Shown: positions 8,310 to 17,976, counted from the first letter of the stretch. The stretch: DNA of 64,000 nt from Actinopolyspora mzabensis (GCF_900101095.1 NZ_FNFM01000012.1:62001-126000), one strand, 5' to 3'. The notes: generated by a model from the letters alone, not told the origin. Translations and numbers: made by a program.

Positions 8310-9314
8310 ATGCACCGCGAGACAACTTTGGAAGAGGTCGCCGAACGTGCCGGTGTGTCGCGGCAAACCGTGTCCAACGCCCTGAACGCTCCGCACAAGC
8401 TCCATGAACGAACACTCGGCCACGTACGTGAAGTGATAGCGGAACTGGGATATCGTCCCGATGCTCGGGCACGTGGCCTACGTACCAACACGAGTTCTCT
8501 GATCGGCTACTGCCTGCCGTCCGACGATGTGGCTGGTTCCGTCAACGCCGTCATGGACCAGTATCTGCACGCGCTGAGCGTGGCGATAGAACGAACCGGC
8601 AGGCACCTGCTGTTGTTCACCCGTGCTACGCACGGTTCTGAGCTGGAGGTCTACCGTGAACTGCTGGCCGCGCACTCTGTGGACGGGTTTTTGCTCAGTG
8701 ACATTCGTACTCACGACCCGAGACCACAATGGTTGGCCGAGCGTGCGGTGCCGTTCGTATCGTTCGGCCGCACCGGAGACGAGCAGCAACGCGGGCCGTG
8801 GGTGGACGTGGACGGAGCCGCCGGGGCAGACCAAGCCGTTCGACACCTGGTGCACGGCGGCCACACACGCATCGGTTTCCTCGGATTGCCTGCGGGAAAC
8901 CGCGTAGGCGACGATCGCGCGCGAGGCTGGTTGCGTGCCTGCGCGGCCGCAGGACTGGGCGACTGCGAGCGAATGCTCGTCCACTGCGCGGACGAGCACC
9001 ACGACAACGGCGATTCCGCTCGGCGTGCCCTGGCACTGCCTGAGTCCCCCACCGCGCTGGTCGCGGCGAACGATGCCCTCGCGCTCGGCTCCTATGCGGC
9101 CTGCGCGGAACGCGGTCTCCGGATCGGAGAGGACATCGCGGTGATCGGTTTCGACGACAGCCCCACGGCCACCAAGGTCCACCCCGCGTTGACGAGCCTT
9201 CGTCAACCCGTCGAACACATAGCACAACGCCTCGTCGCACGACTGGACTCAGCTGAGCCGGGCGGTGAACTGTACGAACCGGAACTCGTGGTACGGGCCA
9301 GCAGTGCCCCCTGA
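8310..9314 (+). CDS. LacI-family transcriptional regulator
   Basis: The 334-residue protein begins with a LacI helix-turn-helix (TLEEVAERAGVSRQTVSNAL, residues 5-24) followed by the hinge region and a periplasmic-binding-protein-like ligand domain to the C-terminus (PWVDVDG, GHTRIGFLG, ALVAANDALALG, VIGFDDSPTA). Full length is normal for the family. It is divergent from the debranching-type glycosidase at 6115-8028 and probably represses it in the absence of a sugar inducer. I did not find a clear LacI-type palindrome in the 281-nt divergent region. Confidence 0.92.
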   Translation: MHRETTLEEVAERAGVSRQTVSNALNAPHKLHERTLGHVREVIAELGYRPDARARGLRTNTSSLIGYCLPSDDVAGSVNAVMDQYLHALSVAIERTGRHLLLFTRATHGSELEVYRELLAAHSVDGFLLSDIRTHDPRPQWLAERAVPFVSFGRTGDEQQRGPWVDVDGAAGADQAVRHLVHGGHTRIGFLGLPAGNRVGDDRARGWLRACAAAGLGDCERMLVHCADEHHDNGDSARRALALPESPTALVAANDALALGSYAACAERGLRIGEDIAVIGFDDSPTATKVHPALTSLRQPVEHIAQRLVARLDSAEPGGELYEPELVVRASSAP

Positions 9315-9894
9315 CCGTTGAGTTCCGCCTCGGGTGAGCGCTCCAACGTGGTAGCTACTACCAGGTGAAATATCCGGAATCTCTGGCGATCAAGCCGCTC
9401 CCACACCGAAGCGTACTCGCCGAAGAGCGGACACTTGGTTACCGAGCAATCCGAATTATCGGTGATCAGGAACGTGCACTCGCACAATCTCATCAACAAC
9501 GATTCGACGGGCGTAGATCAACCGCGCGGCGAGGGGTGAGTCGGCGCTTCGCCGCACTGTGAGACACGTAGCGTAATTGACCTACCCCACTCGTCCCGCT
9601 GTCCTGCCGCGAATCCGATTCGGCAGCCGGCCCCGGAGCAAGCCTCGAACGGATCGGGCCGAATCCGGTAGTGGCCTTCACCGACAGCGCGCGCCCCGTA
9701 GCTCCCGACTCCGGCTTTCGGTTCGGAGAGCTTCCAGCGGCCACACCAGCACCACACCTGTACCATCGGACATCGTACTACTGCAGCCGGCTCAGAAACC
9801 GGCTCCGCACGGCCCAACACCTTTCCAACTCGACAAGTGATCGCAACTGTCTCGACCGTGAAGTTCTCCGGCCGACCGAGCAATTGGGGAGACG
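9315..9894. other. Intergenic region, no gene recognised
   Basis: About 580 nt between the LacI gene and tspO. Reading frames on both strands are short and low in recognisable composition. A long minus-strand frame that enters here from 11490 is an antisense shadow. Confidence 0.4.
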
Positions 9895-10395
9895 ATGTCG
9901 ATGCCGATATCGACCAGGCACGCGTTGCGTGACTTCACCGGTGCCGTGGTTTTCGGTGGTTGTGTAGCGGTCGTGGCCGTGGTGGGGGCACTGGCAGCGG
10001 GGGCGGCCGGACAGGAGTACGCGGCGCTGCGCGCACCGTCCTGGGCACCTCCCTCCTGGTTGTTCGGACCCGTCTGGACCGTCCTGTACGTGATGATCGC
10101 CCTGTCCGGCTGGCTCGTGTGGCGCCGCTCCGGTTCGGTGCGGCGAGCACGTATCCCGCTCGGGGTCTACGCGCTGCAGCTGCTGCTGAACCTGTCCTGG
10201 ACCCCGTTGTTCTTCGGAGCGGGGCTCTACGGCACGGCATTCGCAGCCATCATCCTGTTGCTGGTCAGCATCGTGATCACGATCGTGCTGTTCGTTCGCG
10301 TTCATGTACCGGCTGCGCTGCTGCTCCTCCCCTACGCGGGCTGGACGTTGTTCGCCACCGCGTTGAACGGATCGATATGGCTGCTCAACGCGTGA
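9895..10395 (+). CDS. tspO: TspO/MBR family membrane protein
   Basis: The 166-residue protein has five predicted membrane helices and the aromatic-rich family signature APSWAPPSWLFGPVW at residues about 48-62, followed by NLSWTPLFFG in the fourth helix. TspO proteins bind porphyrins and related tetrapyrroles and are linked to stress and redox responses. ATG at 9895 has GGGGAGA just upstream; a second ATG two codons on is also possible. The gene stands alone, with a hairpin downstream at 10529. Confidence 0.93.
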   Translation: MSMPISTRHALRDFTGAVVFGGCVAVVAVVGALAAGAAGQEYAALRAPSWAPPSWLFGPVWTVLYVMIALSGWLVWRRSGSVRRARIPLGVYALQLLLNLSWTPLFFGAGLYGTAFAAIILLLVSIVITIVLFVRVHVPAALLLLPYAGWTLFATALNGSIWLLNA

Positions 10396-10528
10396 ACGGT
10401 CCGGTTCTCCCACTCGGCACGGCGGTCGCCGATCCGCTGGGTTCGACCCAGTGGAACCTGACCGTCGCCTCCCCTCTCGGCCAACGGTAGTGTCCGGCTC
10501 GTTGCGGTTCGGGAGTACGAGCACGACG

Positions 10529-10547
10529 CCGCACGTCGTCCGTGCGG
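10529..10547. terminator. Short hairpin after tspO
   Basis: CCGCACG and CGTGCGG form a 7-bp stem with a 5-nt loop, about 130 nt beyond the tspO stop. It could be a weak terminator or a regulator site for the AraC-family gene that follows. Confidence 0.35.
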
Positions 10548-10644
10548 TAACCAGGTAGCGGTCACCACGGTTCTCGCAGTGCCCTCTGCGGGGGAGGTTT
10601 GGCTCGACAGCGGGTTGCTCGACAACGGGAGGGAATCGGCCGAG

Positions 10645-11370
10645 ATGGGTTTGCTCGTCGAGAGTCGGGCGTCGGAGTCGCGGTGGATCGAGCGAGTGTG
10701 GCGCAGCCGCAGTTTTGCTGCGGTCTCGATGATGATGTCGGTCGCGACCTCCCGACCGGAGCTGGTGATTTGGCAGCAGCACGGCCGGGTGAACGTGGCT
10801 GTTCGCGGGCCCGAGTCGAAAGCGAGCCGAGCCCCGGTGCCCGTGGACACGACGTTCTTCGGAATCGTCTTCGCGCTCGGCACGTCGATGTCGCATCTTC
10901 CCACCAGCAGACTGGTCGACAGCTCGGTGGAGATTCCCGACACGACGAGCGCTTCGTTCTGGCTCAAGGGCGGGTGGTGGTCGCTTCCCACCTACGACAA
11001 TGCCGAGGCGTTCGTGGCGCGGCTGGTAAGCCAGGGTGTGCTGGCCGCGGATCCGCTCGTGGTGGGTGTGCTCGGTGGGAACTCGCCGAAGGTGTCCGAA
11101 CGGACCCTCCAGCGGCGCTTCGTGGCTGCGACCGGGCTGACTCGCGGCGGCGTCCGGCAGATCGACCGTGCCCGGCAGGCGGCGGCACTGCTCCAGGAGG
11201 GTAGCTCGGCCCACGACGTGATCGATCGGCTCGGCTATTTCGATCAACCGCACCTGACCCGCTCGTTGAAGCGATATGTCGGGCGGAGCGCGACGCGGTT
11301 GCGTCCCGCGGCGGAACCGGACGAACCGCTGTCGCTGTTGTACAAGACGGAAACGTGGGCAAGCGCATAG
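10645..11370 (+). CDS. AraC-family transcriptional regulator
   Basis: The 241-residue protein has an N-terminal sensing region (about residues 1-135) and a C-terminal AraC-type pair of helix-turn-helix units, with ERTLQRRFVAATGL and RLGYFDQPHLTRSLKRYVG as the two recognition regions. ATG at 10645 follows GGGAGGG, and the protein then starts MGLLVESRASESRWIERVWRS, as is common in this subgroup; the upstream in-frame GTG at 10579 has no site. It lies 48 nt before a DHFR-like reductase gene, a frequent pairing in actinomycetes, so it probably controls that gene. Confidence 0.88.
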   Translation: MGLLVESRASESRWIERVWRSRSFAAVSMMMSVATSRPELVIWQQHGRVNVAVRGPESKASRAPVPVDTTFFGIVFALGTSMSHLPTSRLVDSSVEIPDTTSASFWLKGGWWSLPTYDNAEAFVARLVSQGVLAADPLVVGVLGGNSPKVSERTLQRRFVAATGLTRGGVRQIDRARQAAALLQEGSSAHDVIDRLGYFDQPHLTRSLKRYVGRSATRLRPAAEPDEPLSLLYKTETWASA

Positions 11371-11418
11371 CCTCTCGAGCGCGACACAGGGCTCAAGCAC
11401 GAGGAATCGGGGAAGAGT

Positions 11419-11973
11419 ATGCGCAGGATAGTCTCGAGTTTGTTCGTCTCGCTCGACGGCGTCGTCGAATCGCCGGACCAATGGCAGCACGACTTCGACG
11501 AGGAGATGGGCGCGTCGCTGGCCACCACCCTGGAGACCACTGACACGGTGCTGCTGGGGAGGGTGACCTGGACCGAGTGGGCCGGGTACTGGCCGTCCTA
11601 CGACGAGGGGGACGAGGACTCCGAGTTCGCCCGGTGGATCAACGGTTCGCCCAAGTACGTCGCTTCAACCACCTTGGACAGTGTCGCGGAGTGGCCGAAC
11701 AGTTTTCTGCTCGAAGCCGATCTGGCGAGCGCCGTCAAGGAACTCAAAGCCGCTCCCGGGAAGGGGATCACCGTGGCGGGCAGCCCCGGTCTTGTCGTGT
11801 CCCTGTTGGATCGGGGTCTGCTCGACGAGCTGCAGCTGCTGATTCATCCGGTGATCGCCGGTGGCGGCCGCAGGAAGTTGTTCGCCGACAACAGTCCGTT
11901 GCAGAATCTCGAGCTGGTGGATTCCAGTTCGACCAGCAGCGGCACGATCATCGCCACCTATCGACCGAAGTGA
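11419..11973 (+). CDS. DHFR-like reductase (RibD C-terminal domain family)
   Basis: The 184-residue protein belongs to the dihydrofolate reductase/RibD-C fold. It opens with MRRIVSSLFVSLDGVVESP and has the NADPH-binding segment KGITVAGSPGLVVSLLDRGL and the closing strand HPVIAGGGRRKLFAD. Its natural substrate is unknown; family members are small-molecule NADPH reductases rather than the essential folate enzyme. It follows the AraC-family gene closely and has a paralogue at 13192-13800 in opposite orientation. Confidence 0.88.
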   Translation: MRRIVSSLFVSLDGVVESPDQWQHDFDEEMGASLATTLETTDTVLLGRVTWTEWAGYWPSYDEGDEDSEFARWINGSPKYVASTTLDSVAEWPNSFLLEADLASAVKELKAAPGKGITVAGSPGLVVSLLDRGLLDELQLLIHPVIAGGGRRKLFADNSPLQNLELVDSSSTSSGTIIATYRPK

Positions 11974-12224
11974 TGAGCTCCCGCTACGAATGCTCGGGAA
12001 CGTCGACGGCTTCTCACCTCCGGGGAGCCGGAAGTAGCCCGTTCACACCGCGGTCTGACCGCGATCGCTCCGTTCGCGTCGCAGGTTGGCACAGACCGTC
12101 GATCGCAGTCCCGGTGGGCGCACGTCGAGTGGAGCGCGGGCTCACGGGATGGGCGCTCCTTCACATGGATTCAAAGATGTGAACCGGATGGCGTGACTTC
12201 GGACCACTGCCTGGTACGCGAAAC

Positions 12225-12905
12225 GTGCTCGTGCTACTACCTGTTGACGTGCTCTCCCCGGGACGGGACTTCCGGAACAGCGATGCGCATGGGAGTGACG
12301 TGGAGTCGCACGTTTTCAACCGAAGGAACCCGTTGCGCTCCTCGGCCGCGCTCGGCGCGACAGGTGCCGGACAGAGCGTGGGCTCGCCCGACCCGGCAGC
12401 GTCCGAGACGGCCCCTGGCGACCGAGCAGCCCACCCGGAGTACGTCATCGAGGTCTTTCGCACTTTGCACAGCCAGGTAGGCGGCTACGGTTTCGCGCCG
12501 GCGGGCACACGCACCGAACCGCCTCGAAAGCCGACCAGGTTGCGCGACCTCGTCGAAGGTGGTTCGCTCGCTTACCAGATCACCGTCGGAGACCGCCTGC
12601 CAGTCGTGTTCCTCAGCGGCACGGCCGATTTCGCCGAACGGGAGGTAGCAGGCGCCCACCCGGATGTGCTGGTCCTGGGAGCAAGCGGTCACGCGACCGT
12701 GCACGACTACTATCGGCGTGTGCTCACCACCCTGGACTGGCCCGAGGTCGTCATCCCCACTCACCACGACGACCTGAGCACGCCACTGACCTCACCGGAC
12801 ATTCACGACACGGTCGATCGCGAGCAAACTCGTGCGCTGCAGGACCTGATTGGTAAGCATGGCATCGCTCTCGACCCCCGCCATCTCGAACCGATCCACC
12901 TGTGA
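12225..12905 (+). pseudogene. MBL-fold metallo-hydrolase remnant lacking its metal-binding half
   Basis: The reading frame of up to 226 residues ends like a family of Tat-exported metallo-beta-lactamase-fold hydrolases: VIEVFRTLHSQVGGYGFAP, LRDLVEGGSLAYQITVGDRL, PDVLVLGASGHATVHDYY and VIPTHHDDLSTPL. The region that should carry the HxHxDH zinc motif is missing. Just before the conserved half is a twin-arginine-like stretch RRNPLRSSAALGATGAG, so the gene looks like an exported hydrolase with an in-frame internal deletion of about 150-200 residues. No convincing ribosome site precedes the ATG at 12225. It is most likely non-functional as a hydrolase. Confidence 0.6.
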
Positions 12906-13191
12906 GCTACGAGTTCCGTACCGCCGGGAAGTCTCAGCCTGCCACGGCCGTGGCGAGGGCCTCCGAAGCGCGTTGCGGCCGAGCGCTTGCTCGTCACTCC
13001 CCTGGTGTCCTCAACCCCGGAAGCCCCTCGGAACCCCCACTGGTGCGATAAACACCAGCGTTGTTGCGGAAGCGCTGTCCGCGCCGAGGCGCGAGGAGTG
13101 GTCACCGCCGACCACGAGTGGAGACCACCTGTTCCGACGAGGCCCGGGAGTTCGCTTCCCCACCCGGCGGATATCCGGAATTCGGACCCGG

Positions 13192-13800
13192 TCAGCACGA
13201 GCCGGTGCGCACGTTCCCGCCACGTTCGTAACTCGCCACGAGGACGCCGCTGCTCGTCGGTGAGGACGTGGCCAGCCGCAGGCCGGTCGGGACCGTGCCG
13301 TCGGCGAACAGTCGTTTCCCGCTGCCGAGCAGCAGCGGGAAAGTCATCAACCGCAGTTCGTCGACCAGGTCGTGTTCCAACAACGTCTGGACGAGGCCGT
13401 GACTGCCGTGCACCTGCAGTTCACCACCGTCGTGGTTCTTCAGTTGCTCGACGGCGCCCACGACGTCGGGCCCCAGCAGGGACGCCCCCTTCCAGTCGAC
13501 CTGCCGCAGCGTCCGCGACGCGACGTGCTTGGGACGTGTGTTCAGCGCCCGGGCGATGGCGTCCTCCTCGTCGCCCACATAGGGCCAGTAGGCGGCGAAG
13601 ATCTCGTAGGTTCCGCGTCCGAACAGGAAGTCCTCGGCCCCGGCGAACCACTCCTCGATCCGCCTGCCCAGGTCATCGTCGAAGTAGGGAACTACCCACC
13701 CGCCGTGGTCGAACCCCCCTTCCCGGTCCTCTTCCGGACCACCGGGGGCCTGCATCACTCCGTCGAGACTAACGAATGTGGTTACCACCAGTTCGCGCAT
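13192..13800 (-). CDS. DHFR-like reductase (RibD C-terminal domain family)
   Basis: The 202-residue protein begins MRELVVTTFVSLDGVMQAPGG and contains the conserved FGRGTYEIFAAYWP, ELQVHGSHGLVQTLLEHDL and LLLGSGKRLF segments of this NADPH-dependent reductase family. It is a diverged paralogue of 11419-11973. The substrate is unknown. It is transcribed alone and away from the crotonase gene at 13997. A 528-residue plus-strand frame that overlaps it is antisense and has no domain. Confidence 0.88.
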   Translation of the reverse strand: MRELVVTTFVSLDGVMQAPGGPEEDREGGFDHGGWVVPYFDDDLGRRIEEWFAGAEDFLFGRGTYEIFAAYWPYVGDEEDAIARALNTRPKHVASRTLRQVDWKGASLLGPDVVGAVEQLKNHDGGELQVHGSHGLVQTLLEHDLVDELRLMTFPLLLGSGKRLFADGTVPTGLRLATSSPTSSGVLVASYERGGNVRTGSC

Positions 13801-13996
13801 GAGCAGTCCTGGCTCTCGGGATCGGGAACCAACCGGGCAGGCCGCGACGAGCCCGGTTCGATCAGTCGACGACTTTCACCGGTCACCCCCGATTCTGCCG
13901 CCCACCGGCGTTACCCCGCACACCGAGGAGGTCGCCGCGGGCCTCGGATAAGAGCACACTCGACCGCAGCAGTGGCGCGCCCCGAGGAGCCGTTCG

Positions 13997-14746
13997 ATGA
14001 GCACCGGATTCGAAGAAGTACCCCCCGTGGCGGTGCGGCGACCCAGCTCAGAAGTCGTCGAACTGACGGTCGGCGACGCCACGAAACGCAATGCGCTCGA
14101 CCGGGCGGGCTGGGACCTGCTACGGCACGCCGTCGAGCGGATCGGCACCGACGAAACCGTGCGTGTGGTGGTGATTCGCGGCCGCGAGGGCACCTTCTGC
14201 GCCGGATCGGACATGACCGAATGGGTCGATGCCGACATGGACTCGGTGGAGGATTCCTTCTCCCGGATGGAAGCGGCCTTCCAAGCCGTCGAGCGATGCC
14301 CTGTACCGGTGATCGCCGAGATCACCGGCGTCGCGGCCGGAGCCGGATGTCAACTCGCTCTCGCCTGCGATCTGCGGTACATGAGCACCTCCGCCCGCAT
14401 CGGCATGCCCATCATCCGACTCGGCATCAACACCAGCCCGGCGTTCGCGAAACGGCTGGTCGTGCTCGTGGGTCCGGCACGGGCGCGACGGCTGCTGTAC
14501 ACGGGAGAACTGCTCGCCGGCGTGGCCGCCGTGCACGAGGGGCTGGTCGAGCGCGCGGTCCCCGAGGCGGAGTTGACCGAACGCACCGGGGAACTGCTCA
14601 CCACGATCGTCGAGAAACCACCGGCTGCCATCCGGGCGGCGAAGACAGCCGTCGCCACGGCACTGGAGCACCCACCGTCCAACGACACCCCGGCCGTGGA
14701 TCCCGAGACGTTTCCGGCGAGCATCAAGGGATTCCTCGGGGTCTGA
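13997..14746 (+). CDS. Enoyl-CoA hydratase/isomerase (crotonase) family protein
   Basis: The 249-residue protein has the crotonase fold: oxyanion-hole segments [12 protein letters not shown] and [19 protein letters not shown]. At the two positions where classical enoyl-CoA hydratases carry catalytic glutamates it shows Gln (GCQLAL) and Ile (GMPIIRLG). It is therefore unlikely to be a standard hydratase and may be an isomerase, thioesterase, dehalogenase-like or hydrolase member of the superfamily. Its last 23 nt overlap the 3' end of the convergent CoA-transferase subunit gene. Context suggests acyl-CoA or keto-acid catabolism. Confidence 0.85.
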   Translation: MSTGFEEVPPVAVRRPSSEVVELTVGDATKRNALDRAGWDLLRHAVERIGTDETVRVVVIRGREGTFCAGSDMTEWVDADMDSVEDSFSRMEAAFQAVERCPVPVIAEITGVAAGAGCQLALACDLRYMSTSARIGMPIIRLGINTSPAFAKRLVVLVGPARARRLLYTGELLAGVAAVHEGLVERAVPEAELTERTGELLTTIVEKPPAAIRAAKTAVATALEHPPSNDTPAVDPETFPASIKGFLGV

Positions 14747-15389
14747 TCCCGCTCGGGCTCCGTTGCCGAATCCGGGCCCGTGTGCTGTCGCGGACCTGCT
14801 CCTCGGGGACGCCGGGTGCGAGCGAGACCAGCTCCAGGCCGTCCGGGGTCACGTCGAGCACCGCCAGATCGGTGATGATCCGGTTGACCACTCCCGAACC
14901 CGTCAGCGGCAGCGTGCACTCCTCGACGAGCTTCGGGCTTCCGTCCTTGGCCACGTGATCGGTGAGCACGACGATCCGCCGGGCACCGACGACGAGGTCC
15001 ATGGCGCCACCCATGCCCTTGACCATGGCGCCCGGGATCGTCCAGTTCGCCAGATCACCGTTCTCACCGACCTGCAGGGCTCCCAGGACGGCGATGTCGA
15101 TGTGCCCGCCGCGCATCATTCCGAACGAGAACGCCGAGTCGAAGTAGCTCGCGCCGGGAGTGACCGTCACGGTCTGCTTGCCCGCGTTGATGAGATCGGC
15201 GTCCTCGGCCCCCTCCCCCGGGAACGGCCCGAGGCCGAGAATGCCGTTCTCGCTCTGCAGCGTCACCCGCACGTCCTCGGGGATGTGGTTGGCGACCAGC
15301 GTCGGGATACCGATCCCGAGATTGACGTAGTCGCCGTCGCCGATCTCGGCGGCGGCGAGTTCCGCCATCCTGTCGCGGCTCCAGGCCAT
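14724..15389 (-). CDS. 3-oxoacid CoA-transferase, subunit B
   Basis: The 221-residue protein carries the subunit B signature: [15 protein letters not shown] near the start and the catalytic glutamate in [11 protein letters not shown], followed by [14 protein letters not shown] and [12 protein letters not shown]. With subunit A upstream it moves CoA from succinyl-CoA to a 3-oxoacid (acetoacetate or 3-oxoadipate); the sequence alone does not settle which. The C-terminal 20 residues are basic and atypical. The start follows GAGG (GCAGGAGGTAGCC reading on the minus strand). It lies 146 nt after subunit A in the same direction and overlaps the end of the convergent crotonase gene. Confidence 0.92.
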   Translation of the reverse strand: MAWSRDRMAELAAAEIGDGDYVNLGIGIPTLVANHIPEDVRVTLQSENGILGLGPFPGEGAEDADLINAGKQTVTVTPGASYFDSAFSFGMMRGGHIDIAVLGALQVGENGDLANWTIPGAMVKGMGGAMDLVVGARRIVVLTDHVAKDGSPKLVEECTLPLTGSGVVNRIITDLAVLDVTPDGLELVSLAPGVPEEQVRDSTRARIRQRSPSGIRPRGIP

Positions 15390-15535
15390 GGCTACCTCCT
15401 GCTCGAAGTTTTCCGGTCGGGTTGTCGGGATGTTCGCTCGGCGGAGCCCCTGCCGGCTCCCGCTCCGGGCGGCCCGACGTCGGGTAGGTGGTTCGAAGGG
15501 GCATGTTCAGCCCCGCGAGCGCTTTGCGGGCCCGG

Positions 15536-16237
15536 TCAGCGCATCGGAGTCCGCACGGTGCGCTTCTCGATGTCCTTGACGCGCGGTTCGGCGCGAACCA
15601 GGCGGTCGACGTAAATCCCGGGGGTAACCACCAGCTCCGGGTCCAGGTACCGCTCGCCGGGGTTCTCGACCTCGACCACGGTGACTCTTCCGCAGGTCGC
15701 CACAACCGGATTGAAATTCCGTGCGCTGGCCCGATAGGTGAGATTGCCCGCGGGATCGGCGGTGTGGGCGTGCACCAGCGCGAGGTCGGCGACGATTCCC
15801 CGCTCCTGGACGTAGGTCCGCCCGTCGAACTCGGCCGAGGGCTTTCCCTCCGCCACCGGGGTTCCCACTCCCGCCCGGGTGTAGAACGCGGCGATCCCGG
15901 CACCGCCCGCTCGCAGCCGTTCGGCCAGCGTCCCCTGTGGCGCGAACTCCACGGCCAGCGTCCCGTCCAGGTACTGCTGGGCGAACAGCTTGTTCTCACC
16001 CACGTAGGAGGCGATCACCCTGTCCACCTGGCGGTCCTCCAGCAGCAGGCCGAGCCCCTTTCCGTCGATCCCCATGTTGTTGGACACCACCGTCAGACCG
16101 GTGACCCCGCTGTCACGGACGGCCTCGATCAGGTCGTTCGGAACGCCGCACAACCCGAAGCCACCGACCGCGATCGTCATTTCGTCCGTGAGCGACCCGG
16201 CCAGTGCCTGTCGCGTATCGGTACACAGCTCGGACAA
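15536..16237 (-). CDS. 3-oxoacid CoA-transferase, subunit A
   Basis: The 233-residue protein has the subunit A motif AVGGFGLCGVPNDLIEAV and later AFYTRAGVGTPVAEGK and NPVVATCGRVTVVEVE. It pairs with subunit B at 14724-15389. I chose the TTG at 16237 because GAGGTG lies just upstream and the protein then has the normal family length; a longer in-frame ATG at 16318 adds 27 atypical residues. It is divergent from the IclR-family gene at 16390, a usual arrangement for regulators of aromatic or keto-acid catabolism. Confidence 0.9.
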   Translation of the reverse strand: MSELCTDTRQALAGSLTDEMTIAVGGFGLCGVPNDLIEAVRDSGVTGLTVVSNNMGIDGKGLGLLLEDRQVDRVIASYVGENKLFAQQYLDGTLAVEFAPQGTLAERLRAGGAGIAAFYTRAGVGTPVAEGKPSAEFDGRTYVQERGIVADLALVHAHTADPAGNLTYRASARNFNPVVATCGRVTVVEVENPGERYLDPELVVTPGIYVDRLVRAEPRVKDIEKRTVRTPMR

Positions 16238-16389
16238 GTCGTCACCTCGCGATCTCGGTTCCACTGAGCGGACAGGCGGCAGTAAAAGGGTCACCCGCTT
16301 TCCGCCGCAACAATTCACGACGAACGAGACCCGAATCGCTCACCGATCGACCATCGCACCGACAGTGCGTCCACTCCGCGAACGCTAGG

Positions 16390-17184
16390 ATGGCGGCCGT
16401 GACCGACGTCCCGAACGCCCACCTGGTCCCCCGGATCGGCTCCGTGCTGCGCGCGTTGTCCGCCACCAACGAGGTGGGCGCGGCCACCAGCGACCTCGCC
16501 AGGGCGACCGAGCTGCCGCGACCGACGGTGCACCGACTGCTCAGCTCGCTGGCCGAGGAGGGATTCGTCGATCGCGACCGCCGAACCGGGCGGTGGTTCC
16601 TGGGGCCCGAGCTCTACCTGCTGGGCCAGACCGCGGGCACTCGCTACGACGTGACGCACCACGCCCGTGCCTGCGTGCACCGACTGGCGGCCCGAACCGG
16701 CGAGAGCGCGTTCTTCTCGGCGCTGCGGGGTGAGGAAACGGTGTGCCTTCTCCGGGAGAACGGCGACTTCCCGATCCGCTCGTTCGTACTGCACGAGGGA
16801 GCCCGGTTCCCGCTGGGAGTCGTCTCGGCGGGGCTGGTCCTGCTGGCTTTCCTGGACGAAGCAGAGATCGACAACTACCTCGGTCGTACCGATCTGACCG
16901 CCCGGTGGGGCCGGTCGCACTCCGTCGAGGCGGTCCGGGAGCGCATCGCCCGCACGCGTCGCGACGGCTACGCCGTCAACCCCGGACTGGTGGTCGAGGG
17001 AAGCTGGGGAATGGCCGCGGCCGTCTTCGACCGGTCCGGCCGCCCCGCTTGGGCGCTGACCCTGACCGGTATCGAGACCCGATTCCGTCCGGAACGCCGC
17101 CCCGAGCTCGGGGCCCTGCTGCTGCACGAGGCCCACAACCTCGGCCGCACGCTCGACGTCCCGGAGGACCGGACAGCGCGCTGA
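16390..17184 (+). CDS. IclR-family transcriptional regulator
   Basis: The 264-residue protein has an N-terminal winged helix-turn-helix (about residues 12-70, TSDLARATELPRPTVHRLL) and a C-terminal IclR ligand-binding domain (LHEGARFPLGVVSAGLVLL, GYAVNPGLVVEGSWGMAAAVFD). The start is ATG at 16390 or GTG at 16399; longer starts are atypical. It is divergent from the CoA-transferase genes with about 150 nt between, so it probably controls them in response to a pathway intermediate, as PcaR-type regulators do. Confidence 0.9.
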   Translation: MAAVTDVPNAHLVPRIGSVLRALSATNEVGAATSDLARATELPRPTVHRLLSSLAEEGFVDRDRRTGRWFLGPELYLLGQTAGTRYDVTHHARACVHRLAARTGESAFFSALRGEETVCLLRENGDFPIRSFVLHEGARFPLGVVSAGLVLLAFLDEAEIDNYLGRTDLTARWGRSHSVEAVRERIARTRRDGYAVNPGLVVEGSWGMAAAVFDRSGRPAWALTLTGIETRFRPERRPELGALLLHEAHNLGRTLDVPEDRTAR

Positions 17185-17265
17185 CCCGGAAACGCGGCTC
17201 GCGACATCGGCGGAGGGCGTGCACACCGGCTTGTATACTGAGCTGTATCCCAACCGAGGAGAGCG

Positions 17266-17976
17266 ATGTCGTTCGGTAAGACCCAGGCTGTCTACCTGCG
17301 CCTGCGAGAGCTGATCGAAAAGATGGAACTACCGCCCGGGGCGCAGCTGAGCGAGACGAGCCTGGCGGAGCGCCTCGCGGCCTCCCGCACGCCAGTACGG
17401 GAGGCGATCCGACAGCTCTCGCACGAAGGGCTGATCAGCTTCACCCCGGGCTCGGGCGCGCGCGTCGCACCGATCTCGCTGCACGGTGTGCGGACGTTGT
17501 TCGAGTTCCGCATGATCCTGGAGCCCGCGGCCGTGCGGATGGTCGCCGAGGACGGCCGGACCCGCCCCGAGCTGCTCACCGAGTTCAGCGAAATAGCCGT
17601 CGAGCTCGACGCCCTGGCCGAACGGATCGAAACGACACCGCACGCCGAGCTGGCACCGCCCTTCCACCGGCTGACCGAGCGGTTCGACCTGGCCATCACC
17701 GCCGCCTGCCACAACCAGCAGCTCGCACGGACGATCGATCACCAGCGTGGCCAGTCCGCACGGCTGCTCGAAGTCGCGCACTCGGCGACCCAGCGGCTGC
17801 CCGGATCCGCGCGCGAACACCGGCGGATGTGCCGTGCGGTGCTCGACGGCGACGCCGAGGAGGCCGCGGCCACACTCACCGCGCACCTCTCCCGCACACG
17901 GGAGGCGATCATCGAGCAGCTCACCACCGGGATCGACGCGGGCACCTTCGACGTCGAGATCGGCCCGACCGCGTGA
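17266..17976 (+). CDS. GntR-family regulator, FCD-domain subgroup
   Basis: The 236-residue protein has a winged helix-turn-helix at residues about 8-70 (LSETSLAERLAASRTPVREA) and an all-helical FCD ligand domain to the end, with FRMILEPAAVRMVAE, FHRLTERFDLAI and EHRRMCRAVLDGD contributing likely metal or ligand histidines and acids. The ATG is preceded by GAGGAG. The last four bases overlap the start of the MFS gene (GTGA), so both are one transcript and the regulator probably responds to the transported compound. Confidence 0.92.
   Translation: MSFGKTQAVYLRLRELIEKMELPPGAQLSETSLAERLAASRTPVREAIRQLSHEGLISFTPGSGARVAPISLHGVRTLFEFRMILEPAAVRMVAEDGRTRPELLTEFSEIAVELDALAERIETTPHAELAPPFHRLTERFDLAITAACHNQQLARTIDHQRGQSARLLEVAHSATQRLPGSAREHRRMCRAVLDGDAEEAAATLTAHLSRTREAIIEQLTTGIDAGTFDVEIGPTA

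Noticed and set aside
9778-11490. A 570-residue minus-strand open frame
   Set aside because: It runs antisense to tspO, the AraC-family gene and part of the DHFR-like gene, all of which have clear domains. Its own translation is Arg/His/Pro-rich without any motif, as expected from high-GC antisense shadows.
12941-12954. GCCACGGCCGTGGC palindrome as a terminator
   Set aside because: It is only 14 bp with no loop and is of a type expected by chance in such GC-rich DNA; kept out of the feature list.
13372-14958. A 528-residue plus-strand open frame
   Set aside because: It is antisense to the DHFR-like gene at 13192 and out of frame with the crotonase gene; composition is Arg-rich and no domain is seen.
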